Below are positions 44,014 through 52,198 of a DNA stretch of 64,000 bases, one piece after another (position 1 is the first letter of the stretch; each line of letters begins with the position of its first letter). This DNA is from Daejeonella oryzae DSM 19973. Lineage in GTDB: Bacteria > Bacteroidota > Bacteroidia > Sphingobacteriales > Sphingobacteriaceae. The stretch lies in NCBI RefSeq assembly GCF_000422945.1, contig NZ_AUHA01000002.1:62001-126000 (forward strand), read 5' to 3'. The notes under the pieces were generated by a model that saw only the letters and a program-made list of their open reading frames with translations, searched no databases and was not told the origin of the DNA. The position numbers and the translations under genes were made by a program.

Positions 44014-44161
44014 GCGTCTTTTTTGACTTCTGAAAATATTTTTTGAAAATAAATGATTTTTATTTTTCACTAATTTAAATTGTGTCTAAATCACTAATTC
44101 GGGCGCATCTTTTAGAACCTATTAAACTTAATAACTATTTTAGCCCAACTAACCTTAAAAG

Positions 44162-45463
44162 ATGATCGCTCAGCTTATATTTTTATTATTCACCATCGCG
44201 GCAGTTGTACTTTTTACAATCAATGTCCGCAAAATAATCCGGAACATCAATTTAGGCCGCCCGCTCAATCGCTCCGACCGCAAGGCCGAGAGATTGATGG
44301 TCATGTTAAAAGTGGCCTTCGGTCAAACCAAAATGACCAAAAAACCCGTTGCGGCTATTTTACACTTTTTTGTATACGTCGGGTTTATTATCATTAACCT
44401 CGAAGTTTTAGAAATCATCATTGATGGTTTATTTGGAACTCACCGGATATTCGCTGCACCTCTTGGTGGAATATATTCATTTCTGATTGGTTCATTTGAG
44501 ATTTTGGCAGCATTGGTTTTAGTTGGAGTGATCGCATTTTATGCAAGAAGAAACTTCATCAGGTTAAAACGCTTTACAGGCGTGGAGATGACATCGTGGC
44601 CAAAATCAGATGCGAATTACATTCTGATTATTGAAACGCTGTTGATGGCCGCATTTTTAATTATGAACGCTGCGGATTACAGATTACAGCAATTGGGTTC
44701 GCTGCACTACATAGAAGCCGGGGCATTTCCAATCAGCGGCTTAATCGCACCTTACCTTCCTTCTTCAGAATCGGCACTCATCATGATCGAAAGATCATGC
44801 TGGTGGTTTCACATCCTGGGAATTCTGGCTTTTTTAAATTACCTCCCCTATTCAAAGCATTTTCATATTCTTCTGGCTTTTCCAAATACCTATTATTCCA
44901 ATTTGGAGCCTAAGGGCGAATTTTCAAATATGGCCTCAGTAAGTAACGAAGTAAAGGCCATGTTAGATCCTTCCTATACTCCTGAACCTATTGCAGAAGG
45001 TGGCAAGTTTGGCGCTAAAGACATCAATGACCTCAGCTGGAAAAGTTTGATGGAAGCGTATACCTGTACCGAATGCGGAAGGTGTACTTCGGCCTGTCCG
45101 GCTAATATGACCGGGAAGCTTTTGTCGCCACGAAAAATCATGATGGATACCCGTGACCGAATGGAAGAGGTTGGGAAAAATATTGATAAACATGGGAAAG
45201 ATTTTAAAGATGATAAATCTCTGCTTGGAAATTACATCAGCCAGGAAGAAATCTGGGCCTGCACTACCTGCAACGCATGTACAGAAGCCTGCCCGGTTAA
45301 TATAGATCCATTATCCATAATAATGGAATTAAGACGATTCTCTGTAATGGAAGAATCTCAGGCACCGGCAAGTTTAAATGCTATGCTGGGAAATGTAGAG
45401 AATAATGGAGCACCATGGAAATATTCTCCTGCCGACAGACTGAACTGGGCCGAAACCAAATAG
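44162..45463 (+). CDS. Membrane (Fe-S)-binding oxidoreductase subunit
   Basis: A 433-residue protein with about five membrane helices in the first 240 residues (nitrate-reductase gamma/HdrE-like) and a C-terminal ferredoxin domain. Two [4Fe-4S] motifs are visible, CTECGRCTSACPANMTGK (~300) and CTTCNACTEACPVNID (~365). It resembles fused HdrE-HdrC type subunits that pass electrons between the quinone pool and a CCG-domain partner, which is the next gene (50 bp downstream). Substrate or redox partner is not known. Confidence 0.88.
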   Translation: MIAQLIFLLFTIAAVVLFTINVRKIIRNINLGRPLNRSDRKAERLMVMLKVAFGQTKMTKKPVAAILHFFVYVGFIIINLEVLEIIIDGLFGTHRIFAAPLGGIYSFLIGSFEILAALVLVGVIAFYARRNFIRLKRFTGVEMTSWPKSDANYILIIETLLMAAFLIMNAADYRLQQLGSLHYIEAGAFPISGLIAPYLPSSESALIMIERSCWWFHILGILAFLNYLPYSKHFHILLAFPNTYYSNLEPKGEFSNMASVSNEVKAMLDPSYTPEPIAEGGKFGAKDINDLSWKSLMEAYTCTECGRCTSACPANMTGKLLSPRKIMMDTRDRMEEVGKNIDKHGKDFKDDKSLLGNYISQEEIWACTTCNACTEACPVNIDPLSIIMELRRFSVMEESQAPASLNAMLGNVENNGAPWKYSPADRLNWAETK

Positions 45464-45512
45464 TCAATTGACCCAGCAGTATTTCACAATTGACAAATCA
45501 AAGAATTGACAA

Positions 45513-46304
45513 ATGAACGAATTAAACATACCAACAATGGCCGAGTTAGTGGCCAAAGGAGAAGAACCGGAAATTTTATTTTGGGTAGGATGTGCAGGCA
45601 GTTTTGACGAAAGAGCTCAGAAAATTACACGCGATATCTGCAAAATACTTCAGCATGTAGGAATTAAATTTGCAGTTCTCGGAACAGAAGAAAGCTGTAC
45701 CGGCGATCCGGCGAAACGTGCAGGCAATGAATTTTTGTTCCAGATGCAAGCCATGACTAATATCCAAATTCTCGACGGATATAATATCAGCAAAATAGTT
45801 ACCGGTTGTCCGCATTGCTTTAATACTATTAAAAACGAATATCCCGGACTGGGAGGAAATTATGAAGTAATTCATCATTCGCAATTAATTCAGCAGTTAA
45901 TTGATGAGGGAAAATTGAAAGCCGAAGGCGGAGAATCTTTCAAAGGCAAGAAAATCACTTTTCATGATCCCTGCTATTTAGGTCGCGGAAATAACGTTTA
46001 CGAAGCTCCGCGGGCTGCACTTGAAATTCTGGATGCAGAGCTCGTTGAAATGAAACGTTGTAAATCGAACGGTTTATGCTGCGGCGCAGGCGGAGCTCAA
46101 ATGTTTAAGGAACCGGAAAAGGGGATCAAAGACATAAATATTGAGCGTATTGATGAAGTTTTGGATTTAAACCCAAATATAGTAGCTGCCGGTTGCCCAT
46201 TTTGCATGACCATGCTAAGCGATGGCATAAAAAATTACAATAAAGAAGATGAGGTTAAAGTACTGGATATAGCCGAGATCACCGTTAGGGCAAATGGTTT
46301 ATAA
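45513..46304 (+). CDS. CCG-domain (Fe-S) oxidoreductase, HdrB/GlpC-like
   Basis: A 263-residue soluble protein with two cysteine-rich CCG-type domains: WVGCAGSFDERA, ESCTGDPAKRAGNE and VTGCPHCFNTI in the first, and HDPCYLGRGN, GLCCGAGGAQMF and AAGCPFCMTML in the second. The CxnCCG pattern binds a [4Fe-4S] cluster in heterodisulfide-reductase-like enzymes. It works with the membrane subunit upstream, as the pair is conserved in Bacteroidota. The substrate is unknown. Confidence 0.9.
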   Translation: MNELNIPTMAELVAKGEEPEILFWVGCAGSFDERAQKITRDICKILQHVGIKFAVLGTEESCTGDPAKRAGNEFLFQMQAMTNIQILDGYNISKIVTGCPHCFNTIKNEYPGLGGNYEVIHHSQLIQQLIDEGKLKAEGGESFKGKKITFHDPCYLGRGNNVYEAPRAALEILDAELVEMKRCKSNGLCCGAGGAQMFKEPEKGIKDINIERIDEVLDLNPNIVAAGCPFCMTMLSDGIKNYNKEDEVKVLDIAEITVRANGL

Positions 46305-46313
46305 CTTGCCGCT

Positions 46314-46802
46314 TTAATTTTTCTCCAGCTCTTTTTTGATCTGCATTAAATTGGTTTCAATAAAATGCAGATCATTTGGCTCTACATTTTTTAATGGCAA
46401 ATTTAAGTACCGGCTCATAGAATCCATATTTCCTTTCGGATCATTAAATGTTTGCACAATCACATCATCGTCCATTGTAAGCAAAACCAAATTTCCGCTT
46501 TCGGTATTACCTAAATATTTCAGATCCTTATAGCGGTTTAAATTGAATGAAAAATATTCCTGCTTGCCGCTTGCAGAGATTTTCTTGTACCGGATAAAAC
46601 CATCGTCGGTAATGAGAAGTTCAAATCTTTTAAGTTTAAGTGCTTCTGTATCCCCATTATAAAATTGATTTAATTTTACCTGAGTTTCAAATGCCAGATC
46701 GTGGATTGTTCGGTCAGTTTTAAGTGAAAAGCCTGACAGGAATAATACCGGGCAAATTAAAGACATGGCACTCGCAGCAATTACAACCTTACGGGAAAAC
46801 AT
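46314..46802 (-). CDS. Hypothetical exported protein
   Basis: A 162-residue protein with an N-terminal hydrophobic signal or anchor (VVIAASAMSLICPVLFLSGF). The rest is soluble and mixed alpha/beta (FELLITDDGFIRYKKISA, NLVLLTMDDDVIVQTFND). I recognise no family. It is convergent with the CCG-domain gene (9-bp gap) and divergent from the next gene. Confidence 0.7.
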   Translation of the reverse strand: MFSRKVVIAASAMSLICPVLFLSGFSLKTDRTIHDLAFETQVKLNQFYNGDTEALKLKRFELLITDDGFIRYKKISASGKQEYFSFNLNRYKDLKYLGNTESGNLVLLTMDDDVIVQTFNDPKGNMDSMSRYLNLPLKNVEPNDLHFIETNLMQIKKELEKN

Positions 46803-46843
46803 AAACAGGAGAAATAAGTTCCTTCGAAAATATTAAAATTCAA

Positions 46844-46851
46844 TAGCTTTG
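46844..46851 (+). promoter_or_regulatory. TANNTTTG box upstream of the 46856 gene
   Basis: TAGCTTTG matches the Bacteroidota -7 element and ends only 4 bp before the ATG, so the transcript would be nearly leaderless, which is common in this phylum. Confidence 0.5.
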
Positions 46852-46855
46852 CAAC

Positions 46856-47347
46856 ATGAATATTTCTGAAAATTCAAGAATATGGATCTACCAGTCTGAC
46901 AGGGTTTTAAATTCAGTTGAGCAGCAGCAGATACAACAGATATTAGATACTTTTACAGCTGGCTGGCTGGCTCATGGTCATCAGTTAGCGGCACAGGCAG
47001 AAATCTTTCATCAGCGTTTTATTATATTATCTGTTGATGAGCAGGTAGCAGGTGCCACGGGTTGCTCCATTGATAAATCTGTCAAATTACTCCAGGATAT
47101 CGAAAATCAATTTCACATAAATCTTTTCGATCGTTTTTTAATTGCTTACCGCAATGGAAGTTCTATTCAAAGCTGTAACCGGCAGGAATTTGAGAAACTG
47201 ATCGAAAACGGATCCGTTACCAGCGAAACCATTGTTTTTAATAATATGCTTACTAAGCGTTTTGAAATAAAAGATAAGTGGGAAGTTGCCTTGAAGGATA
47301 GCTGGCATGCGAAGGTTTTCCAGGTTAGTGTAGCCCAAAACACTTAA
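46856..47347 (+). CDS. Conserved hypothetical (often mislabelled ABC transporter ATPase)
   Basis: A 163-residue protein with the pattern RIWIYQSDRVLNSVEQQQI, FTAGWLAHGHQLAAQAEIFH, FIILSVDEQVAGATGCSID and LFDRFLIAYRN. This is a widespread Bacteroidota family that databases often call an ABC transporter ATPase, but no Walker A or signature motif is present. It is soluble and of unknown function. It leads a short run of genes, with a small membrane protein 8 bp downstream. Confidence 0.85.
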   Translation: MNISENSRIWIYQSDRVLNSVEQQQIQQILDTFTAGWLAHGHQLAAQAEIFHQRFIILSVDEQVAGATGCSIDKSVKLLQDIENQFHINLFDRFLIAYRNGSSIQSCNRQEFEKLIENGSVTSETIVFNNMLTKRFEIKDKWEVALKDSWHAKVFQVSVAQNT

Positions 47348-47354
47348 TAAACCG

Positions 47355-47567
47355 ATGGGTCTGTCAGCTATACTCCTCTTTTTTGAAATTATCCTTGCTC
47401 CCTTATTGTTGGCGCTAATCGCTCCGCAATTAATAGCGGCATTTTACGCTAAACAAATTGGCCGGAGTTTTTGGTTCTGGTTTTGGATATCGTTCATCCT
47501 TCCCATAATTTCTTTAATAATTTTAATGTATTTGCCAGATAAACAATCTGAAACAGAATCCAACTAA
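47355..47567 (+). CDS. Small two-helix membrane protein
   Basis: A 70-residue protein with two hydrophobic segments (about 5-30, ILLFFEIILAPLLLALIAPQ; about 38-60, WFWFWISFILPIISLIIL) and a polar tail. It follows the previous gene by 7 bp, so is likely co-transcribed. No function can be given. Confidence 0.7.
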   Translation: MGLSAILLFFEIILAPLLLALIAPQLIAAFYAKQIGRSFWFWFWISFILPIISLIILMYLPDKQSETESN

Positions 47568-47640
47568 TCCCCATCTAAACTGTTTAAATCTTTTTCCGAC
47601 ATAATATGTTGGTTTGTAGAATCAATTTATTGAATAAAAA

Positions 47641-48882
47641 ATGGTTGACCAGTGGCTTCGCAAAAAATTTAATTCAATTATTAGTAGCATTGCTTTTTAC
47701 CCCGCACTACTGGCCGCAGGATTCCTCCTGCTGTCTTACGTCATGCTTGAAATTGACTTTTCAGAATTTGGGAAAGATCTTAAAACACGGTTTACCTTTT
47801 TTAGGCTAAGGGATGCCGCGACAGCCCGCACAATTACCGCAACTATTGCCGGCAGCGTCCTTTCCCTTACTGTTTTCAGCTTTTCAATGGTCATGATCCT
47901 GTTGGTACAGGCTGCTACAAATTTGAGTAACAGAATGCTGGATACCATGATCGGGAATCGGCTTCAACAGGTTATCCTAGGCTTTTATATCGGAACTATC
48001 GTTTATGCGTTGTTTATTTTAAGTACTATTCGAGATATTCAAAGCGGAATTAATATTCCGGCAATAAGTATTTATATATTAATTTTCTTAACTATCATTG
48101 ATATTTTTCTGTTTATATATTTTCTGCATTACATTACAGATTCGGTAAAATACCAAACCGTCATCAACAGAATACACCAAAAAACGATGCTCTCTTTACG
48201 GAATGAGGCCGAACCTGAAGAAAACTTACGCTTTATAAGACCACCGGTCGACTTCCAAAAAAATGAAATAAAAGTCAAAGCAGCCAATTATTATCAAGGT
48301 TTTGATCACAGTAAACTTTTAAAGCATTGCCATGAACAAAATTATTATATCGAAATTGTCGAAAAATTGGGTAAATTTTTATTAAAGGGAGAAGCGATAG
48401 CATGCCTCTATTCAGAAAAAAAACTTACAATGGATGAAATGAATAAGGTGAATTCATTCTTTGATTTTTATCACGGTCAGCCTATCAATGTAAACGCCGA
48501 CTATGGTTTTAATCAAATTACTGAAATTGCGATAAAAGCATTAAGCCCCGGAATTAACGACCCGGGAACGGCCATATTAAGTTTAGAAGCTATATTTGAT
48601 TTGCTGCATTTCAAATTATCTCATCTTGAAAAAAACACATCCCTTGATAAGGAAAACGTAGTACGGATTTTATGGCATTCAAAACAATTTAAGGAGTTAT
48701 TTAGACAAAGCCTTATCCCGATTTGGGAATATGGGAAAAATGATTACCTCGTTCAGCATTCCATATCTCAATTACTTCTTCAATTAAAATCCAAAAGCGA
48801 AAATCATCAAGAAACGGATTTGATTAATCAGCTCTATTTAATTACTTCTAAAAAAGTGAGTAACAATATTCTGAATAATTAG
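47641..48882 (+). CDS. DUF2254 membrane protein
   Basis: A 413-residue protein of the DUF2254 family. About four membrane helices lie in the first 170 residues, with the family block DAATARTITATIAGSVLSLT and FSFSMVMILLVQAATNLSNR. The C-terminal half is cytoplasmic with KALSPGINDPGTAILSLEA, the most conserved part. Function is unknown; a channel or sensor role has been suggested for the family. It converges with mtgA and overlaps it by 4 bp. Confidence 0.87.
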   Translation: MVDQWLRKKFNSIISSIAFYPALLAAGFLLLSYVMLEIDFSEFGKDLKTRFTFFRLRDAATARTITATIAGSVLSLTVFSFSMVMILLVQAATNLSNRMLDTMIGNRLQQVILGFYIGTIVYALFILSTIRDIQSGINIPAISIYILIFLTIIDIFLFIYFLHYITDSVKYQTVINRIHQKTMLSLRNEAEPEENLRFIRPPVDFQKNEIKVKAANYYQGFDHSKLLKHCHEQNYYIEIVEKLGKFLLKGEAIACLYSEKKLTMDEMNKVNSFFDFYHGQPINVNADYGFNQITEIAIKALSPGINDPGTAILSLEAIFDLLHFKLSHLEKNTSLDKENVVRILWHSKQFKELFRQSLIPIWEYGKNDYLVQHSISQLLLQLKSKSENHQETDLINQLYLITSKKVSNNILNN

Positions 48883-49592
48883 AATTTTAAATGATTCAAT
48901 CTTCTCATATTTCGCAAAATTAAACTCCTTTTGTAATAAATGTAAGGAGTGGGTTTTGCAGGAGACCACTTGCGTGGATTGGGCAGAACCGCGATTAATA
49001 AGGCTGCCTGCGATTTAGTAAGACTTGTTGCAGACTTGCTGAAGTATTGCTGTGTTGCAGCTTCCGCTCCGTAAATTCCGTCTCCGGTTTCTATTACATT
49101 TAGATAAACCTCCAGAATGCGTTCCTTGCCCCAAAGCAGTTCGATTAAAGCTGTGAAATAAGCTTCAAATCCTTTACGGATATACGATCTGCCAGGCCAA
49201 AGAAATACATTTTTAGCGGTTTGCTGACTGATTGTACTTCCTCCTCTAATTTTTTTACCCGACTTATTTTTTTCAAAGGCTTTTTCCATCGCCTTGAAAT
49301 CAAAACCGCTATGCTTTAGAAAATTAACATCTTCTCCGGCAATTGCTGCGACCTTAAGGTTAGTAGAAAGTTCATCATAACTCAACCACTCCTTTTCAAT
49401 TTTCCAGGGTTTGTCATCAGCCTTACGCTCAAATCCACGCAAAACCATTAAAAACGTAACAGGCGGATTGATAAACCTCAGCAAAACAACCCATATAATG
49501 CTTACAGCAAAAAACCAAATAACAATTTTGCCAATTATGCGCCCAAACTTATTCCCCTTTCGTTTTGGTTTTAAAGATTTTTTACGTGGCAT
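48879..49592 (-). CDS. mtgA: Monofunctional biosynthetic peptidoglycan transglycosylase
   Basis: A 237-residue GT51 glycosyltransferase polymerising lipid II into glycan strands. One N-terminal membrane helix (about 18-40) follows a basic tail. The GT51 motifs are IAGEDVNFLKHSGFDF (catalytic Glu), GGSTISQQTAKNVFLWPGR, LLWGKERILEVYLNVIE and GIYGAEAATQQYF. There is no transpeptidase domain, so it is MtgA and not a class A PBP. Confidence 0.94.
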   Translation of the reverse strand: MPRKKSLKPKRKGNKFGRIIGKIVIWFFAVSIIWVVLLRFINPPVTFLMVLRGFERKADDKPWKIEKEWLSYDELSTNLKVAAIAGEDVNFLKHSGFDFKAMEKAFEKNKSGKKIRGGSTISQQTAKNVFLWPGRSYIRKGFEAYFTALIELLWGKERILEVYLNVIETGDGIYGAEAATQQYFSKSATSLTKSQAALLIAVLPNPRKWSPAKPTPYIYYKRSLILRNMRRLNHLKF

Positions 49593-49650
49593 TTTTTATT
49601 GAATTTGATAGAAGAGGCCGATAGAGCCTCTAAAATTTTCACTAAAAAAA

Positions 49651-49677
49651 AGTGCTTCCTGAATTTCAGAAAGCACT
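49651..49677 (-). terminator. Terminator of the ribosomal protein operon
   Basis: AGTGCTT and AAGCACT arms (49651-49657 and 49671-49677) with an additional TTCTGAA-like inner stem, followed on the minus strand by a T-run. It ends the rpsF-rpsR-rplI transcript. Confidence 0.8.
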
Positions 49678-49714
49678 ATAATAATCGTTAGCTAAACTCC
49701 TCAGAGTTGCAGGC

Positions 49715-50158
49715 TTACTCAGCTACAACTTCAAAAGGAACCTGAACTTTCACTTCTTTGTGTAAGTTTAAGTTAGCAATATATTCACCTACAAACTTAG
49801 GTTCAGTTTCAAACGTAATACGTCTGCGGTCAACTTCAAAGCCTTCTTTCTTTAAAGCATCAGCAACCTGGATTGTATTAACAGATCCAAAAATCTTTCC
49901 ACTTTCGCCGGCTTTAGCACCAATAGATAATTTAACACCTTCCAAACGAGATGCGATAGCCTCTGCGTCTTTCTTGATTTTATCTTGTTTAAAAGCGGCT
50001 TGCTTTAAGTTCTCAGCTAATACTTTCTTTGCAGAAATAGTAGCCATTGCTGCAAAACCTTGAGGGATCAGGTAATTACGACCATATCCAGCTTTTACTG
50101 TAACTACATCATCTTTCTCTCCGAGATTTTTGATGTCTTGTTTTAAAATTAGTTCCAT
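49715..50158 (-). CDS. rplI: 50S ribosomal protein L9
   Basis: A 147-residue L9 protein of the large subunit. The N-terminal RNA-binding domain MELILKQDIKNLGEKDDVVT is followed by the signature VKAGYGRNYLIPQGFA, a central helix and the C-terminal domain (KIFGSVNTIQVADALKK). Length and order are normal. Third gene of the rpsF-rpsR-rplI operon, with a strong terminator downstream. Confidence 0.97.
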   Translation of the reverse strand: MELILKQDIKNLGEKDDVVTVKAGYGRNYLIPQGFAAMATISAKKVLAENLKQAAFKQDKIKKDAEAIASRLEGVKLSIGAKAGESGKIFGSVNTIQVADALKKEGFEVDRRRITFETEPKFVGEYIANLNLHKEVKVQVPFEVVAE

Positions 50159-50174
50159 TTCGCTTATCTCCCTC

Positions 50175-50438
50175 TTATTTTAATGAATCAGTAACATAAG
50201 GCATTAAACCGATATGACGTGAACGTTTGATAGCCTGGGCTACTTTACGCTGGAACTTTAACGAAGTACCTGTTAAACGACGTGGTAAAACTTTACCCTG
50301 ATCATTTACAAACTTCAACAAAAAGCTGGCGTCTTTGTAATCGATAAATTTGATTCCGTTTTTCTTAAAACGGCAATATTTTTTACGGCTATCGTCCACT
50401 TTGGGAGCGGTAACGTATTGAATTTGATCTTTTGCCAT
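50175..50438 (-). CDS. rpsR: 30S ribosomal protein S18
   Basis: An 87-residue S18 protein. The core DYKDASFLLKFVNDQGKVLP and RRLTGTSLKFQRKVAQAIKR are typical, with RHIGLMPYVTD at the end. It binds next to S6 on the small-subunit platform, and its start overlaps the rpsF stop, consistent with coupled synthesis of the S6-S18 pair. Confidence 0.97.
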   Translation of the reverse strand: MAKDQIQYVTAPKVDDSRKKYCRFKKNGIKFIDYKDASFLLKFVNDQGKVLPRRLTGTSLKFQRKVAQAIKRSRHIGLMPYVTDSLK

Positions 50439-50806
50439 TACTTTGCTACTCCTTCTGTTTTAGTTTCTTTCTTTTTGTTGAAAGCACCGCTACGTTTTTT
50501 CTCGCTGTAAGCCATTGCATGCTTATCTAAAGAAATCGTTAAAAAGCGCATCACACGTTCGTCACGTCTGTATTCAACTTCAAGTTTGTTAATAAACTCA
50601 CCCGGAGCCTTAAATGTAGTTAGGTGATAGAACCCTGTTGTTTTCTTTTCAATAGGGTACGCTAATTTTTTCAAACCCCAATTATCTTCATCGATAATTT
50701 CGGCTCCGTTATCTGTCATGAGTTTGCTGAATTTGGTTAAAACCTCTTTCGCAGCCTCTTCTGATAACAACGGGGTAAGAATGATCACTGTTTCGTACTG
50801 TTGCAT
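50438..50806 (-). CDS. rpsF: 30S ribosomal protein S6
   Basis: A 122-residue S6 protein with the RRM-like fold: YETVIILTPLLSEEAAKEV, EIIDEDNWGLKKLAYPIEKK and VEYRRDERVMRFLTI. The C-terminal tail is basic and rich in Lys and Thr. It is the first gene of the operon and overlaps rpsR by one base. Confidence 0.97.
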   Translation of the reverse strand: MQQYETVIILTPLLSEEAAKEVLTKFSKLMTDNGAEIIDEDNWGLKKLAYPIEKKTTGFYHLTTFKAPGEFINKLEVEYRRDERVMRFLTISLDKHAMAYSEKKRSGAFNKKKETKTEGVAK

Positions 50807-50830
50807 TGTTGCTGTTTAATTATAAATTTT

Positions 50831-50858
50831 TCCGCTCTTATAGCGGAGCGCAAAAATA
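50831..50858 (-). promoter_or_regulatory. rpsF promoter box and leader hairpin
   Basis: On the minus strand TATTTTTG (50851-50858) matches the -7 TANNTTTG box, followed at 50831-50847 by a 6-bp hairpin, TCCGCT-ATAAG-AGCGGA. Transcripts would begin close to this stem and have a leader of about 40 nt. S6-S18 leaders are autoregulated in many phyla, but I cannot match the known motif with confidence. The remaining ~270 bp up to 51130 hold no gene. Confidence 0.45.
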
Positions 50859-51130
50859 GGGATATTTTTCTATTTATCAAGGGGTTTATCCAAATGAAAA
50901 TTCCAAATTTAAATGCATTAACTATTCTACTCTAGAAGCAGATCTTTTTATTGACTATGGAATTTAAGTTCGAAATCCGGGTATCCTCCAAAACTTTTTT
51001 CATTTAATTTCTGCAGCAATTATCACTGATGAATTAACATGTATTAATAATTAATTATATTTATGTAAGGTCTTCTACTTTAAAAGAATTTTTTTATTCA
51101 ATTATCATTTCACCTTTTAAAATTTGAAAT

Positions 51131-51478
51131 ATGTTGACTATTCATATTGTTGATGGCAATCCGGAGAACGGAATTTTAGAATTTGATGTTAATGGAAATC
51201 GGGGTAATGGAAATGGTGACGCGAAAAGAACCTGGCAGGTACATTGGATCGTAAAACCTGGCAGCGCTGTTTTAGGCATAACTAATATCAGCATGAAATC
51301 AGTACCCGGCAATACTGATATATTCACAAACGATCCACCGGCACAGCAAGGTAATGGACGACAATGGAAAGCAAAAGTGGATGATAATGCCCCCATCGCT
51401 GACTATTATTATGACATTGAGTGGGAAAGTGAATCAGGCGTAAAAACACACGATCCCAAAATTTCTGTCAAACCCTAA
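51131..51478 (+). CDS. Hypothetical beta-rich protein, paralogue of the next gene
   Basis: A 115-residue soluble protein with strands typical of an immunoglobulin-like sandwich (RTWQVHWIVKPGSAVLGI, ADYYYDIEWESESG). It ends with THDPKISVKP, which is identical to the matching segment of the protein at 51714. The block RQWKAKVDDNA also has a counterpart there. No signal peptide or motif of known function is present. Function is unknown. Confidence 0.7.
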   Translation: MLTIHIVDGNPENGILEFDVNGNRGNGNGDAKRTWQVHWIVKPGSAVLGITNISMKSVPGNTDIFTNDPPAQQGNGRQWKAKVDDNAPIADYYYDIEWESESGVKTHDPKISVKP

Positions 51479-51713
51479 TTCAGGCTTATACAGTTGCTTA
51501 TAATTTATTGTGAGATATCTATCCGGGCTGGGTCTTCAGTCAAAATAGAATTTTTGCATGCGATGGATATTATTCAATTCTAAAATTGTAAAGTTTTTTG
51601 GGTAATAAACTGTCTATTATTATCCAAAAACTATCCATTAATATTCATATTTTTAATATAATTCTGCGGCTATCTCAAACACTAGTAAAATCTCACCTTT
51701 AAAAATAATCGCT

Positions 51714-52121
51714 ATGGCTACAATTGGAATAATAAGCGGCAATCCTTCCACTCAGCAACTTAATTTATCTGACCACGGTCATACCCATGAGAATAAAGGA
51801 AAATCAATAAAATGGAAAATTGAGAAAAACTCAAATGTCGCATCCATTGAAAATATTGATTTGAAGCCTGGCTCTCCAAACATATTCTCAGAACGCCCGA
51901 AAAATGATGGTAAAAAATGGAAAGCCAAAATTGATAAAAATGCCAGCAATTATGCTGAAAGCGAGTATTTTATAAAATGGATGGACTTTAATGGACATCT
52001 GTACACACACGATCCAAAAATTTCTGTAAAACCATCATTCATGGCTCTAAAATGGCTTATCGTATGTATCGTTGGCTTATCGGTTGCCGAGCTACTGCGC
52101 AGGCAAATAAGTAAGAGGTAA
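51714..52121 (+). CDS. Hypothetical tail-anchored paralogue of the upstream gene
   Basis: A 135-residue protein whose first ~108 residues are paralogous to the 51131 product (KKWKAKIDKNAS, THDPKISVKP). It adds a C-terminal membrane helix, MALKWLIVCIVGLSVAELL, with a basic RRQISKR tail, so the domain should face the cytoplasm. The pair lies just upstream of a TPR histidine kinase; a link is possible but unproven. Confidence 0.72.
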   Translation: MATIGIISGNPSTQQLNLSDHGHTHENKGKSIKWKIEKNSNVASIENIDLKPGSPNIFSERPKNDGKKWKAKIDKNASNYAESEYFIKWMDFNGHLYTHDPKISVKPSFMALKWLIVCIVGLSVAELLRRQISKR

Positions 52122-52198
52122 TTAATGAGATGATTTTGAGAGGCAATTGCATTTTACATTAATAGAAACAATACATTCTAAATTTTCATCTGCCATAA

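Noticed and set aside
46856-47347. Annotation as an ABC transporter ATPase
   Set aside because: No Walker A, signature or Walker B motif is present; the label is a database habit for this family.
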